DNA from: Girardinichthys multiradiatus
Lineage: Eukaryota; Chordata; Actinopteri; Cyprinodontiformes; Goodeidae
Direction: 5' to 3'
Assembly: GCF_021462225.1 (NCBI RefSeq)
Contig: NC_061816.1
Span: forward strand, 3,257,249 to 3,321,248
Length of the DNA: 64,000 nucleotides
Shown here: in pieces, positions 20,612-34,400 of the stretch
How positions within the stretch are numbered: position 1 is the first letter of the stretch
Layout: every line of letters begins with the position of its first letter
The notes under the pieces: model-generated
What the model saw: the letters and a program-made list of their open reading frames with translations, nothing else
What the model was told of the DNA's origin: nothing
Database searches by the model: none
Made by a program: the position numbers and the translations under genes

Positions 20612-22510
20612 AGACTCAACAGGATGACCTGGATCATTATGAAGCATCTGATGATGTGTTCAAGGAACAGAGGACAGAACAACTGAGTACTGGAAACATG
20701 TAACATGAGTCATGTTTTGTGTTCATAGAAGAAGTTTTTCTCAGTGGCTGTTTTGTTCCTCTGAGAAAGATTAATTTTTTGTGTTGATCTCAGTATTTCC
20801 CAGTTTTATGTTTCATTTTGTTGTGATTCTTGAAGTGTGATTGACAAAAAGAAAACTTTATTTTAAATCATGTTGAACTAATTCAACTTTAACTGTCCTT
20901 TTATTTGGTTTTGTCCCTAAACTTTAAACCAACTCTTTATTTTCCTCTCCAGGCTGCAGAGTCTGCTGATATAAACATGCATCATGCATTCATGTTTTTC
21001 CTGATAAACTGTGTAAAATAATGTGCACTACATGTGGCATCCCTGCTACTTCACACTTTGAGCTTGTTAAATGTTTGAAGCTAAATATTTCTAGGATAAA
21101 ATACATCATCTGGCAGATTAGCTCAGATTGCTTCAAAACTCTTCCATGATGAAGAGCATTAGTGAAAACGAAGACTGGTCATAGTTGGAAAGTGTTTTAG
21201 CTGTGATCAAATAGCTCCGTCTGTTAGAGGATCTCCTGTAGTCTGTAGGGTCGGTTCTCTGAAGGTTCCTGAGGACCAACAAGCTGACAAGGAAATGGAT
21301 CCATAAAAAGTTTGAGACACAAGAGACACAATAGTCTCAACATGAGACCAGTTTGAAGCTGAAATGGTTCTGACTGAAGACCCAAATAGTGTCAGACATT
21401 AAAGACACATAAAGGATTTTTATTGCACTGTATGAAGGCTGCAGACACCAATCATCCAGTCATCTGAGAGGAACATTGCTGATAAACTGCTGGAGATGAT
21501 GATCTCAGAGTGGAAAGTTTGAACCATGTTTCATGTATCATGTGCGACCTGGTAGATCAAGGTGTTGGTTAGTATGAACTGCATGGGCTTCATCTAAAAC
21601 CAACTGTGTCAGGGTTTAAACGCAGCAAACTGGAGGAAGGAAAGACAGGGTATGAAAGACAGAAAACATCTGATTCATGGAGACACTGATCAAGAATGAT
21701 CATATCTGTGCAGCGTCCCAACTCAGTTACCTTCTGCTACAACTAATCTGTCCACTAGAGGGAGCACAGATACTTCCACAGGTTCTGCTTCAAACTTAAA
21801 GATGAAATAACTGCATTCAGTGTTATTTGACTACTTTGTTAAATCTTTGAATAAAGAAATGTCTGTTTTTATTTCCTTGTTTTCCTTCAAATAGTTTTAA
21901 GAAGCAACGTCCAGCTTTCTGACTCAATAACTCATTTTATTAAGAATTGGAGGATAAAGAAACCAAACACTGACAAATACATTTAACACGACTAAAACAA
22001 GATGAAATGCCGAAGGAAAGAACTCAGTGTGTCATGTTCATTTTTCATGATGTGTTTTTAATCAAACATTTAGACTGAAAATAAAACAAGTCAAATAACA
22101 CAACAGCAACGCATTTCCACCCACTGCTCTAAAAGTGAGAGCTGTAAAAAACGACACCATGAATAAAAGCAAATAAAAACAGAAGGTTACAGTAAACACA
22201 CATAAAATGATTCCTTGGCCAGCTGATATAGAAATGACCTGTTACTGGATACAAATTCACATTTACCTTCAGAAAGTTCAACCATGTTTTCCAGCTGGAG
22301 CCAAACACTGTTGAGCTGGATGTCACCTGTGCTGAAAGCCAGCAGATAACCAAACCCCAGCATGATTTCAATGTGTGAGAACATAATAGAAGGGGAGGAA
22401 GGGAGGGAATAAAGCTCAGACAGCATGGGATCAAAGTCTGTGGTGACATTAACTTGAGTCCAACTGTGGAAATAAAAAGATAAAAGTCCAGAAAAAGACA
22501 GAAAACCTGA
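20612..22510. other. Noncoding, no recognised gene
   Basis: Intergenic-looking sequence. One stretch (CTTCCACAGGTTCTGCTTCA and following, 21,771-21,900) recurs at 28,260-28,400, so a short repeat is shared with an NLR intron. Overlapping minus-strand frames at 22,129-22,554 have no family features. Confidence 0.4.
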
Positions 22511-23185
22511 ATGAGCCAACAGCTCAGTGTGTTAAACTCAAGTACAGAGAACATCTAGTGTCCTAGTTCAAGTCCTCAACTGTACTAAGAGCTTATATTA
22601 ATAGATCTTTACCATAAATTATGTTGAGACTATGTTCAACTTGACATTAGTTTGTAAAGTTGAAAGAAAATTCACATTAGTTGATAAACCAGCTGCTGTC
22701 AGCTTCATCCATCAGATTGAGCCAATAGGTCAGAGGTCATGACTGAAAGGCTTTACGAGATGACAGCAAAAGGTATGGTTGGATAGCTCAAGGTGTTTGA
22801 TCAGAAATCAGCAACATTGAGGTCATGAGATCAAGACTGAGAAGATCCATGTTTTTAAAAACCAAAACTAAACAATTTGACAGAACTTTGAACAACATTT
22901 CGAAGAGTTGAACCAGTGTGAGCCAATAGCTCAACATGATGGACCGTAGGGTGGAGATTCAAGAAAGTCTGCGTTCAACATCTCATCAGGAACCATTTAG
23001 GAGCTGATTTGTTGTGAAGAACCTCAGAGTCTATATTTTGAGGAGTTCAGGGTTGAAAGTGAAAAGTTGAAAAGCACCAAGAGAAGAGAGACAACAGGGT
23101 AGTGGACCTGATGGTGTGGAGGAACTGTCTGTGACCAGAAGATGCCAGTGGTGGAGTTCCTGTGTTCAAGTCCTGCCTGAGCTAC
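22511..23185 (+). repeat. Series of degenerate tRNA-like units
   Basis: Four segments (~22,511-22,580; 22,779-22,840; 22,919-22,975; 23,105-23,180) each resemble a tRNA-gene half-pattern. They carry an A-box-like AGCTCA (AACAGCTCAGTGTG; GGATAGCTCAAGG; AATAGCTCAACATG) and/or a B-box-like core (TAGTTCAAGTCCTC; GTGTTCAAGTCCTG). None can fold as a functional tRNA by eye. They may be SINE heads or tRNA pseudogenes. Confidence 0.35.
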
Positions 23186-23822
23186 AACCTGGAGAGAAGA
23201 TCTAGTCCTGCTGCAGAGAGTGGGTGAGGGGGCTGTGTCTCCTCCCTGGCTTCTCAGGAGGTAAATGGTGCAGGTTATGAGCTTCTAAACAACACAGGAT
23301 AAATATTTTATTACATACTCTGGATCTTCTGCACTGACACACTTTCACTGCTTGGACCTGATTGCTTTTGGCTAAACTAAACTTTGATACCAGTGACTTT
23401 AAACCTGAAACTGCATTAAAATGACTGGAAATGTGGAGTTCTACTGGGAGAACAAAAGGAACAACTTTGGACCTGAGTAGAACCTGCTTCCTTTTATAGG
23501 GCGGGGCCAGGCAGCCTCCACTAACAGGGTGGGGTGATGTACTTTGAAATCACTCCAGATGACAATCATCGTCTCTCTTGTGATCCACTAATAGGATGGT
23601 ATTCTCTCTAGTTTCTTCAGGATGGTCCAAGCATCAGTTGGAGATAGATCTGGACTGCAGGCGTGTTTCTCAACAATAAACCAGAACAAAAATCGAAAGA
23701 GACAGAAAATGGTTCCTCTGTCTTCCTGTCCATCAGATATGTGTCTCCTTCTGATACCTTTAAAAGTCAGATGTTACTCTGCTGACAGAAGAACCTGGAG
23801 GAACAATGTTATCTTCATGTCA
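23186..23822. other. Noncoding, no recognised feature
   Basis: Short frames only. This is flanking sequence of the SINE that follows. Confidence 0.35.
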
Positions 23823-24180
23823 GTCTGTCATTTTCTACCGCTTATTCCATAGTGGGTCACGGGGAAGCTGGTGCCTATCTCCAGCAATCTGTGGGCGAGA
23901 GGCAGGGTGCACCCTGGACAGGTCGCCAATCCATCGCAGGGATACACACAAACAACCATGCACACACTCATTCATACACCTAAGGGCAATTTAGAGTGAC
24001 CAATTAACCAAACTGGCATGTCTTTGGACTGTGGGAGGAAGCCAGAGTACCCGGTGAGAACCCATGCATGCACGGGGAGAACATGCAAACTCCATGCAGA
24101 AAGACCCCCGGGCGGGAATCGAACCCAAGACCTTCTTGCTGCAAGGCAAAAGTGCTACCAACTGAGCCACCATGTAGCCC
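23823..24180 (-). repeat. tRNA-headed SINE, copy 1
   Basis: Reading on the minus strand from 24,180, the head has TGGTGGCTCAGTTGGTAGCA (A-box-like) followed by a B-box-like GGTTCGATTCCCGCC-type segment. The body then carries GGAGTTTGCATGTTCTCCCC and the tail CATTTTCTACCGCTTATTCC reversed. It matches the plus-strand copy at 32.6 kb over its whole length. No clear target duplication was found here. Confidence 0.85.
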
Positions 24181-24936
24181 AAAAAACTGGTAGCAAATAC
24201 TGTTTTATTCTTCAATATTTACATTTCCATCATCTGCAGTTCAGCCACAGATAGTCTGGAATGATTCTTCTTTTAGGAACAGTCTCATCAGAAGTCATAT
24301 TGTGAACTGATCTGGCTCATTAAAACATAGCAGATACTAACAGTGAGGAACTGAACAACCACCTGGGCAGTTAAAACAGCAGCTCCAATCACGTCATCAT
24401 TTTTCATCACAAATCAGTTCCAGAAACCCTGAGCTTCACAGCCCACAGATCCTGAGGAGGCAGCCTGTTTATCTGGGACTAAAGTACAAAACTGTTCAGA
24501 TCAGATGAAGAAAAACTACATTAGTGACACAAACAAGAAACATGACAGAAAAGATTGGAGATAGAAATGTTAAAACTTCTTCTGATGGAGATATTAAGAG
24601 CCAGGATCAACCATTTACTGGAAGAGACCTAAAGAACCAGTAAAGAACCAACTCCAGCAGCAGCCTTGGTATAGCACTGGAAACACATTGCAGGAAAAAC
24701 CCTAAATGAAGCTTTGACTGGAACCAGAACCAAACCTTTGGATCCTGGAATAATCCCAGCTTCCATCTTTAAAGGACTGGAAGAGGACCAAGTTTACAAG
24801 GAATCCTTTCCAAGAGTTTCAGAAAGAAACCGACTGAATGTGAAAATGTTTTTGAGTGAAAGAGACAGACATGTAGAAACTGAACTATCTGTTCAACAGT
24901 GAGAGTGTTTCTCTGACAGGAGGAGACTCTTTAGAC
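24181..24936 (-). other. 3' flank / likely 3' UTR of the NLR gene
   Basis: No other coding signature. It lies immediately downstream of the B30.2 stop on the minus strand, so at least part should be 3' UTR. I did not locate a convincing polyadenylation signal. Confidence 0.4.
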
Positions 24937-25460
24937 TCAACACAGAAACACTGAGGAACCAGAACCGATCCAGAATCCAGGATAAAGAGGTTCAGTGAAT
25001 GTGGTGTTGAAGGTGTGGAGGTGGATCAGTGAGTCAGAGGGGACTCTGTAGAAGGACAGAATACCAGCAGGACAGTTCACATACACTGCTACTCTGTTAG
25101 AGATGGAGGAGGAGGAGGAGGCGGGTATTCTCATGCCATCGTGCCAGACATAGTAACCACCATCAGAGCATCTCAGACTCCAGGACTGATCATTTAATCC
25201 AAACCAACAGTCATCACTGTCTCCTTTCCTCCTGATTCTTCTGTAACTCACTGATATTTCAACATCTCCTCTCCACTCGACCTCCCAGTAACAGCGACCA
25301 GTCAGACCATCACTACATAGCAGCTGTGGCCAGTAATCAAATCTGTCTGGATGATCAGGATATGACCGAAGCTTCTCCACACATGTCACCTTCCTGTTGT
25401 CTTCAGACAGTTTGAGTTTTCTGTTCACTGTGTTTGTGTCGATTGTGAGCTGACAGGAAT
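24937..25460 (-). CDS. NLR B30.2 (PRY-SPRY) terminal exon
   Basis: Begins after acceptor CTCCATCAG and ends with TGA at 24939-24937. Motifs: [18 protein letters not shown] (PRY), [40 protein letters not shown] and [10 protein letters not shown]30.2 domains bind proteins through variable loops and provide the likely recognition end of this receptor. Confidence 0.9.
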
Positions 25461-28400
25461 CTGATGGAGAGAACAAACACAATCCAGCTGCAGTTATTGA
25501 TCATTTATTGACACTTTGATGATGACTCCTGAATGAGTGATGGACAGTTTGAAGATGGTTGAATGTGAGCTGCTTTGTTGTCATGAATCAAATGAAAAAC
25601 ACACTTACACTTCCTCAGAGCTGGTTTCAACCATCGGACTCCAGCAGGCTTCCTGAAAGGAGGAGGAGGGTCAGACCATCAGTCTCTTTCAGCAACAAAC
25701 ATAGACATTGTAATAGATCAGATCAGATTCCACTCTGACATGCTGCTGGAAGAACTGGATCTAGGTCATTTGGACTCTGTGACCCGCTGCATATGTTGTC
25801 TGGTCCATTGTGGGAGGAACCAGACTGATAGAGCAGAATCAACCAAGACAACATGACGCAGCCTGTACTGTCTGTCAGTTGCTAACAATGAACTATGCTG
25901 TATAAAGCTGCTCATGACTGAGGAACCTTGGCTCATGTCTGGGTCAGCCAAGCTGCAGTCAGCCGGGCCACTGGACCCAATTCTCTTCATTTCCTACTTT
26001 TTACATTAAAGAGTCCAAATCAACCAAGCTGGCTTTTCCTGTCTCATTACTGAAGGTTCTGCCACAGCAGACATTACATGGCTCGGTTCTTCTTCACTCA
26101 GAAGACAACTGTCCAACATTTGGACTCATCCATTTGAATGGAGCGTCTCTAAAGTTCTGTTCTGTAGTTGTCATGTTTCAGCCCAGTTTGAACTCATTCT
26201 TTTAATTTCATCTTTTTGAATCAGGCAGGAGGAGGACACCATCCAGTCTGGTTCTTCATCTCCAGTTTGAAGAACACTCACATCATCAAGGTTTATTTAG
26301 TCCAGCATCCACACTGAGACTGAAGCTGATTGATGATATGAGAGACAATCAAGCAGGTTTTTCAGCATCTATCAGCTCTACTTCCAGGAGAAGATGAGCT
26401 GCAGCAGCTTCATCTGCTCAAAGATCTTCATCAAAGAGTCCTGACCTGTCTGAGACTTGAACTATTAAAGTCCTCTGCTATGATAGGAGCAGCATCCAGG
26501 TGACTGTTCTGATCTTCACTGAGCTCATCATGTAGTGCAGTCAAACTAGATCTTTATCTGCCTGAGGTGGAATATAGACAGCTGTGTTAGTTACTGATGG
26601 AAATGTTCTGATCCAGAAGGATGGTCAAAGCAGGTAAACTGATGGACAGATGCTCCAGATGTGCTAAATCAGAATGGCAAAGTCCTGATGTTCTCATCAT
26701 CAAATCATCTGTTATTAGATATGAGACACACTCCACCACCTGGTGATGTTCCTGTCTTTGCTGTTCTGTCCACCCAGTGCAGGGTAAAACAATTGGACCG
26801 TATCATGGTGAGGTCCAGAACCACTGGGGCTCTCCATGTCTCAGAGAAGCAGACAAGGTTAAAATCTCTGATGTTCTGCTGTAACTTTATTCTGGACACA
26901 GATGATCCAGTTTGATGTCCAGAAACTGGGGAACCAGCAACCATCATCCACTGGGAACTGGATGATGGTGTGTTTGTTCACTGGGTCTGGTTCTGACTCC
27001 AGCAGGTTCTCCTGCCTTTGCTTTGTCACCATTTGTGTCCTCCTGCTTTGTTCTTTGAAGTGAGGTGTATCTCTGGAGGCCATCTTGAGTCTACAGACTT
27101 TCCAGGAATTGGTGAGTAGATGGTTCTATAAGGTCCAAAAGAGTCAATGTTCTGTAAGTAGTTAGAACTAAAGTGTTTGGTTAGAAAATTGAACTTAAAG
27201 AGATGTTCCATAAAACCGGAGTCCGGTCAGAGGGACCAGGACAGCATTTGATCTTGGTCCCACACGATTCTAAATAAGACGATGAAACAGTGAAACAGAT
27301 GATGAACTAACTGCTGTCTGTTCCAGCTGAGAAACTAACGACTCAGAAGGATTTACCAGAAAATCATCAACTTAGCATTTAAACCATTTTAATTTGTGAA
27401 ACAGAGAATACTGTTCCTCATTAAAACCCAGAAGAACCAGTTTGATGAATCTTCACCTGAATATTTCCAGTGTAGAGTCTGAACCAGACGGCAACTTCTC
27501 CCCTGAATCTTGTAGGTCGTTGTTCTGCAGGTCAACCTCTCTCAGACAGCAGGACTGGGAGCTAAGAACTGATGACAGAACTTCACAAGTTCTCCCTGAG
27601 AGGTTACAGGATCTAAGTCTGAGAGACAAAATGAAACAAAAGACTTTAGACTTCAAGACTTTAAATAAAACTGCACTACACCTTCAGTCCAGCAAATGGC
27701 TTTTACTATTTTTAAAAGATTCTTAGCCAATAACTTATTTTTTGTTTCAACTGATAAATGATAGTAGATGATGTGCAGCTTTAGAGTTATACAGTTAATT
27801 AAAACCTTCCATTAAGTTTTACTGGATCCATAAGTTGGAAAAGATTAAATCATTAGTTTACATTTAATTTTATACCAACCTGCACCAGGCCAGAGTTGTT
27901 GCTTTACAACCTCAATAACTACTAAACACTGATTAACACACTTATTGTACTTTTACTATCATCAGTCAAACTCTTGTCAGATATCTACAGCACAACAAGA
28001 AAAATGTCTAGTAAAAATTTTATGTACTTCAGTCCAGAAGTACAAGGAATTGATACCTTGACTGTCTAATTATAAGCCAATATTTATTTAGAGTAGAAGA
28101 TGCGTAGACAGTGAAGTAGATGATAGCAGGACAGAAGGGTGAAAGGGATCACAGAGCTTTTAGAAAGCTGCATCCAAACCTGGAACTGTGGTCTCCCCTC
28201 CTGCAGAGTTGTCTGCATAAAACTATGAAAAATGATAAAATGTTCACACTAGACTAAGTACTTCCACAGGTTCTGCTTCAAACGTAAAGATGAAATAACT
28301 GCATTTAGTGTATTATTTGACTACTTTGTCAAATCTTTGAAAAAAAGAAATGTCAGTCTGTTTTTTATTTCCTTGTTTTCCTTCAAAATGTTTAAAAAGG

Positions 28401-31400
28401 CGATTTGAAGGAAAAGTTTCTTACATGAAAAGACAATCTTAGGGAAATGTGAATTTTTATGAACATGGAAAATTTTAAGTGCTCTGTTAATAATACATTT
28501 TCCTACACAACTGTGGCAAAACAGTTTACCATTAACTCCTTCATTATTTAAAAATGTCAAACATTTCCACCGAAAAATATAACATTATCTATTGTGGTAC
28601 TTGCAGTTATTCACCACATACCTACTAAACACTTTGCATTCATTTCAGTGGCGACAAACAGATAACAGCGGAAAATCCCAGAGTGCTGTGAAAGTAAAGC
28701 CCTGAGAAAGTGAACTTACCCAGAATAAATGTGCATCGAAACGCATCCTGGGCTTCCTAAACCCAGGGCTTTTAAAAAGATTGGGGCTTTTTAAAATCCC
28801 CAGAAACAGAAATGGATCTAAACTGCATTTTTCTGAAAGCAACATAATTTACACTGAGCGTAGTGGTGAGTGTGTTAGGAACGAGATGTAATGCTACATT
28901 CGACAATATTGTCTTTCTAAGCTAGCTTAATACTAACATTAGCCCAATGTTAAAGTGATGATTCTATCAGTTTTTAGTTTCAGTGTTAGCATGAGTGTCA
29001 GCCTGTATTGAGGCAATTAGCTGTTGTCTGCTTAATAAAGTAACTTACAGATTCAAAATGGTTCCTTTTAATTTTGCATGGGTGACTAGATACACTTATG
29101 ACATATCTTAGCAAACTTTTCAGTTTGGTAAATGTTTTTTTTTTTGGTGATCTTAATACTACTGCAACTGAGATGTTAAGCTAAAACAATGTTGCCAAAT
29201 CTTGTGAGAGAAATAAGCACCCAGGTCATTAAAAACAAGCCCAAGAAAAAAAAAGCCCACCAGGCAACCCACGACACTGTGTAAATACAGAGTTTATAAA
29301 CAGTATAAATGCATTCAGTTATTATGTACATATGTATACATAGGCAAAAGCAAAATGATGCTAAACAATTTTACCATAAAAATAACATATTATTTGAATA
29401 AATCATACTTTTAAAGTCTAATCAAAAGAAAAGTGCATTTTGCAGTGAACACAGTCAACAAATAACTTTCTTTATGCTTTGTTTAAAAGAAAAGACGCAC
29501 ATCATTAAAAAATCCAAAGAAGTCAGCCAAGATTTTAGGGAGTGAATTCTGGACCTAATCTGATTTAACCTTGGATAAAACTTCCAGATTCCTGAATCTG
29601 TTCTGGATTTGTTCAAACAACTGCAGGTCCAACAACACCATCCTAATGTTGAAGCACAGTAGTGGCTGCATCAGTCCTAATGAAACTGTCACAGCAAGCC
29701 ACGTGAGCCTGACAAGCACAAACACCGCTCTAATAAGTAAACATATTTATTTATTTATTAAGGCAAAAGCAAACAGTAGCAACAAAATAATTTGTACCCA
29801 AGAAATTGTCTCAACTTTGCTTTATGCAGTCAGAATATGTTATGATTCTGGTCTGTTTCTCTGCACTGTCTGTTTGACACCATTTGTCTGCCTGCTGATC
29901 ATCGCTGTGCTGAAGGATTTCAGAGGATTGCTTTCACCTGCTCCTCCCCGGCTAGCTCCCTATTCATGCCTCAACTGCTCCACCTGTTTACCTTGCTTTA
30001 TATGCTGCTCTCTGGCTGACAAACAGCGCCAGATTTTTGAAAGTCTTGTGTGGTAAATGTCCAGCGTTCTTCCTAGCCTGTCTGCCTGATATTGATCTTA
30101 TTTTTGCCCCCTGGATTTCTCTGCTCTGCTTTGCCCTCGTTGGATATCTCCCTGGCTTCTGATCTCTAGACATTGACCTTGATTCTGCCTCCTGACTGTC
30201 ACCCTCTGCCTTACCCCCGGATCCGTCAGCCCAGTACTGGATCTGATCATAACATCAGACAGAGGATTCCCGTTCACTGCCTCTCGGACTCACTGTGACG
30301 TCACACTGGAGCTGAAAATCAGCATCCTCCCTCTCCCACGGATTCTGAGAAGGTTAGTGGCTTTTTCTCTGAGCTTCACGTTATTCTCAGTTCTCTGTTC
30401 AGCCACTAACCGATCTGTCTGCCCTCAGAGGTTCCTGATCCTGCTGCTGGTTTTCTGCCGAACGACAACGACAGATTTCAATGAACCTCTTAATATTCAC
30501 CTGTTGTGTCCAGCTGAAATTTCAGGTTCTTTGTTCAACCTGTTACAGAACAAGCCATGATAAAAGTTGCAGTATTTATATTAAGGGAGGGACGGTAAAC
30601 AAAAAAAAGTTTGGTATGTTTTCAGTTTGCTTCAATTCAGACAAAAAGGTTTTCTTCAGTCAGCAGTAAATAAAGAATCTATTTCAATTACTGAAATTTT
30701 TTTATAATGTTCTAAAACTAAAAAAGTAGAAAGTACAGAATTAACTGGACACTTAGTTGGATTTGTTTCAATGAATAAAGTAGTATAAGCAGGCATAGCC
30801 AGTGTCTGGATAGATTATACATAATCAGAACCACTAGGAAATGGTTTCAACATTTCTGAAGACTGGGCCCATATTTGAGAATAAAAAAGTTTAAATTACT
30901 TTAGAGTTTAGATATTTCAACAGCCCAGAATCCCAGCTGTACCTGAATGCAGCATGAACAGATGTTGGTAAAATTCTCAATGACAGAGATTCCTCCAACT
31001 TGTATTTTATGAGATGTACAGAGTTTGGGCTGATTGGATGTTACAGGGAGTCATTTGGACCTCAGTTGATATTTCTTCAGAACCAGTGATGTTTACATTC
31101 AGTTTCAGGAGAGGAATTCAGTTCAGTGCAGAGCAGCTATGAACCTTATTGCTGTTGAAATAGGTAAACTGACAAAGTTCTAATTCAGTCCTTTTTCCAC
31201 TGTAGCTGCAGGAGAAACCTTAAAGGGGACAGAACTCTGTTACAAATAGCAGAGTTTAGTTATAACTGGCAGTTCTCACTCTTTTGTTTTGGTGTCACTT
31301 TTTAAAGTTACCCTACAGAACATTGAGCACTTAGTTCTGCACATAAACATTCTGCATGTTTTCAGGTAGAAAAAAAGGTTTGTTGGAATCAGAAACTAGA

Positions 31401-34400
31401 TGATGTTCACAGCAATTAAGTCATTAATGCTGTTCTGACCTGAGAGTTTCCAGTTTGCAGTTTGGACTCTTCAGTCCAGAACACAGCAGCTCCACTCCAG
31501 AATCCTGTAGCTTGTTGTTACTCAGGTCCATCTCTCTCAGATTAGAGGACTGGGAGCTGAGAACTGAGGCCAGAACTTCACAGCTTTTCTCTGAGAGGTT
31601 ACAGTTCTTCAATCTGAAGAGACAGAGATCCAAATGAATAAGAACAATTCTGATGGAATAAAACTAAATTAAAACATATTGTAGTATTAAACAAGACAGA
31701 TGAAACTGCTTCATGAAATAAGAACTCAGAAACTCTAAAGCAATGCAATGCATGTCAGAACCCTGAAACAGAACAAAATGTGATTTAGACAAATGTCTAT
31801 GTTCTGTGACCCACTTAAACTTTGAATGATGTTTTAATCTGTACAGATTGAGCTGCAAACACGACCTGTTGTTGTTTTAGTGAAAATATCCTGCAGCTGT
31901 TTGCAAATAGTGGAAAACTAAATGATGTTTCCACATAACACTATTCCAGATTGGACCACATGTTCTGATCCATATTTACTCCTCCTTCAAACACTGTGGG
32001 ACGAGCAGTAAAATAAAAATCATGATGGAAATAGAAGGAAAGTTATTACTAAAGGGAAGAACATTAAGAGAACAGAACAGCAACCAGAAATCTGAATATT
32101 AATTATCAGAACCAAGCAGCAATATTCTGTAATTTTAATTAACAGTCCCTATTTTCGGGAAACACATTGCCTCTGGAGCACGAAGTTGTGCTGTGACCTT
32201 TAACCCCAGCCGTTCTATGATAATGTCAGCCTGTTTAACCGCTGAGGGACTTTTGGACCCAAACTGAAAATTTTTTTATTTTGTCATTTTAAGTTTTTAA
32301 TCTCAGTTTAAAGGCTAATATATATGAAACACTGGAAGATATTGAATATTTCATGTTTTTCTCTTTGAAAAAAATCAGAAGTTCTTATGACAAAACATAA
32401 AAAAAAGTCTTTAAAACAATGTTTGGGTATAAAAAAGTTAGAGATAATTTATGCTAAAAGTTAAAAAGTTAAACTAAATTTAACCACTTTTATTCTACTG
32501 TTAGGAGAGGAACCATTTTGGTACCAGATTCTTAGTGTCAGTTGGGTCTTGTGGGATAAAAATGTTTCTTAAACATCTTGACAAGTGTTTATTTTAAATA
32601 AACACATTTTGAATGGGGCTGCATGGTGGCACAGTTGGTAGCACTGTTTTCTTGCAGCAAGAAGGTCCTGAGTTCAATTCCCGACCGGGGGTCTTTCTGC
32701 ATGGAGTTTGCATGTTCTCCCCGTGCATGTGTGGGCTCTCACCGGGTACTCCGGCTTCCTCCCACAGTCCAAAGACATGCCTTTTAGGTTAATTGGTCAC
32801 TCTAAATTGCCCTTAGGTTTATGAATGAGTGTGTGCGCATGGTTGTTTGTGTGTTGCCCTGCAATGGACTGGCGACCTGTCAAGGGTGTACCCTGCCTTT
32901 CGCCCACAGATTGCTGGAGATAGGCAACAGCTTCCCCGTGACCCACTATGGAATAAGCGGTAGAAAATGACTGACTGACTGATATTTTGAATGAACTGAC
33001 AGTCAAACATTAACATTTATACTTTCTAATAAATCCGTAGTTGTTGAGCAGAACATCCAGGATAATAGTCACTCTTTCCTGGTTTTAGCTCCTGGTGTCA
33101 AAACCCAAATTCTGTCAGAACTTACAGAACTTTGTTTGAAGCTTTGACCACTGGCAGCAGCCTGAGAAGAGCCTCCTCTGAAGCAGAGTATTTCTCCAGG
33201 TCAAACACATCCAGATCTTCTCCTGATGACAGTAAGATGAAGACCAGAGCTGACCAATGAGCAGGAGACAGTTTATCTGAGGAGAGACTTCCTGAACTCA
33301 AAAACCGTTGGATCTTCTGGACCAGAGAACGATCATTCAGTTCATTCACACAGTGGAACAGGTTGATGCTTTTCTCTGCAGACATGTTCTCATTGATCTT
33401 CTCCTTGATGTACTGAAGCGTTCTCTCATTGGTCTGGGAGCCACTTCCTGTCTTTGTCAGCAGACCTTGCAGGAGAATCTGATTGGTCTCCACTGAAAGA
33501 CCCAGGAGGAAGCGGAGGAACAAGTCCAGGTGTCCATTTGGACTCTGTAAGGCCTTGTCCACAGCTCTCTGATGGAGTCTTTTTAGTTTTGGTTTCTTAG
33601 ATAATTTAGACAAAGCAGAAATGTTTTTCTGGTCTTCCATCAGATTGACACCAGTGTTGATAAAGGTCCAATGGAGATGAAGAGCAGCCAGAAACTCCTG
33701 AACACTCAGATGGACGAAGCAGAACACCTTGTCCTGGTACAGCCCTCTCTCCTCTCTAAAGATTTGTGTGAACACTCCTGAGTACACTGAGGCTGCTCTG
33801 ATATCGATGCCATACTCTGTCAGGTCTGATTGATAGAAGATCAAGTTTCCTTTCTGCAGCTGATCAAAAGCCAGTTTTCCCAGAGACCCAATCATCTTCC
33901 TGCTCTCTGGACTCCAGTGTGGATCTGTCTCAGATCCTCCATCATACTTGACCTTCTTCACTTTGGTCTGAACCACCAGGAAGTGGATGTACATCTCAGT
34001 CAGGGTGTTGGGCAGCTCTCCTCCCTCTCTGGTCTCCAACACATTCTCCAGAACCGTAGCAGTGATCCAGCAGAAGACTGGGATGTGGCACATGATGTGG
34101 AGGCTTCTTGATGTCTTCATTTGGGAGATGATCCTGCTGGCCTGCTCCTCATCACTGAATCTCTTCCTGAAGTACTCCTCCTTGTGCATGTCAGTGAACC
34201 CTCTGACCTCTGTCACCATGCCAACACACTCAGGAGGGATCTGTTTGGCTGCTGCAGGTCGTGTGGTTATCCAGAGGAGAGCAGAGGGAAGCAGTTTACC
34301 CCTGATGAGGTTTGTCAGCTGAACATCCACTGAGGTGGACTCTGTAACATCAGTCAGGATCTCCTTGTTGTGGAAGTCCAGAGGAAGTCGACTCTCATCC

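Noticed and set aside
22129..22554. Two overlapping minus-strand frames of 110-141 codons
   Set aside because: They overlap in different frames, show no domain, and lie in an AT-rich region with tRNA-like scraps.
29571..30056. 161-codon plus-strand frame with hydrophobic stretches
   Set aside because: Inside an NLR intron, C/T-rich in its second half, and no family signature. I treat it as chance or as retroelement-derived.
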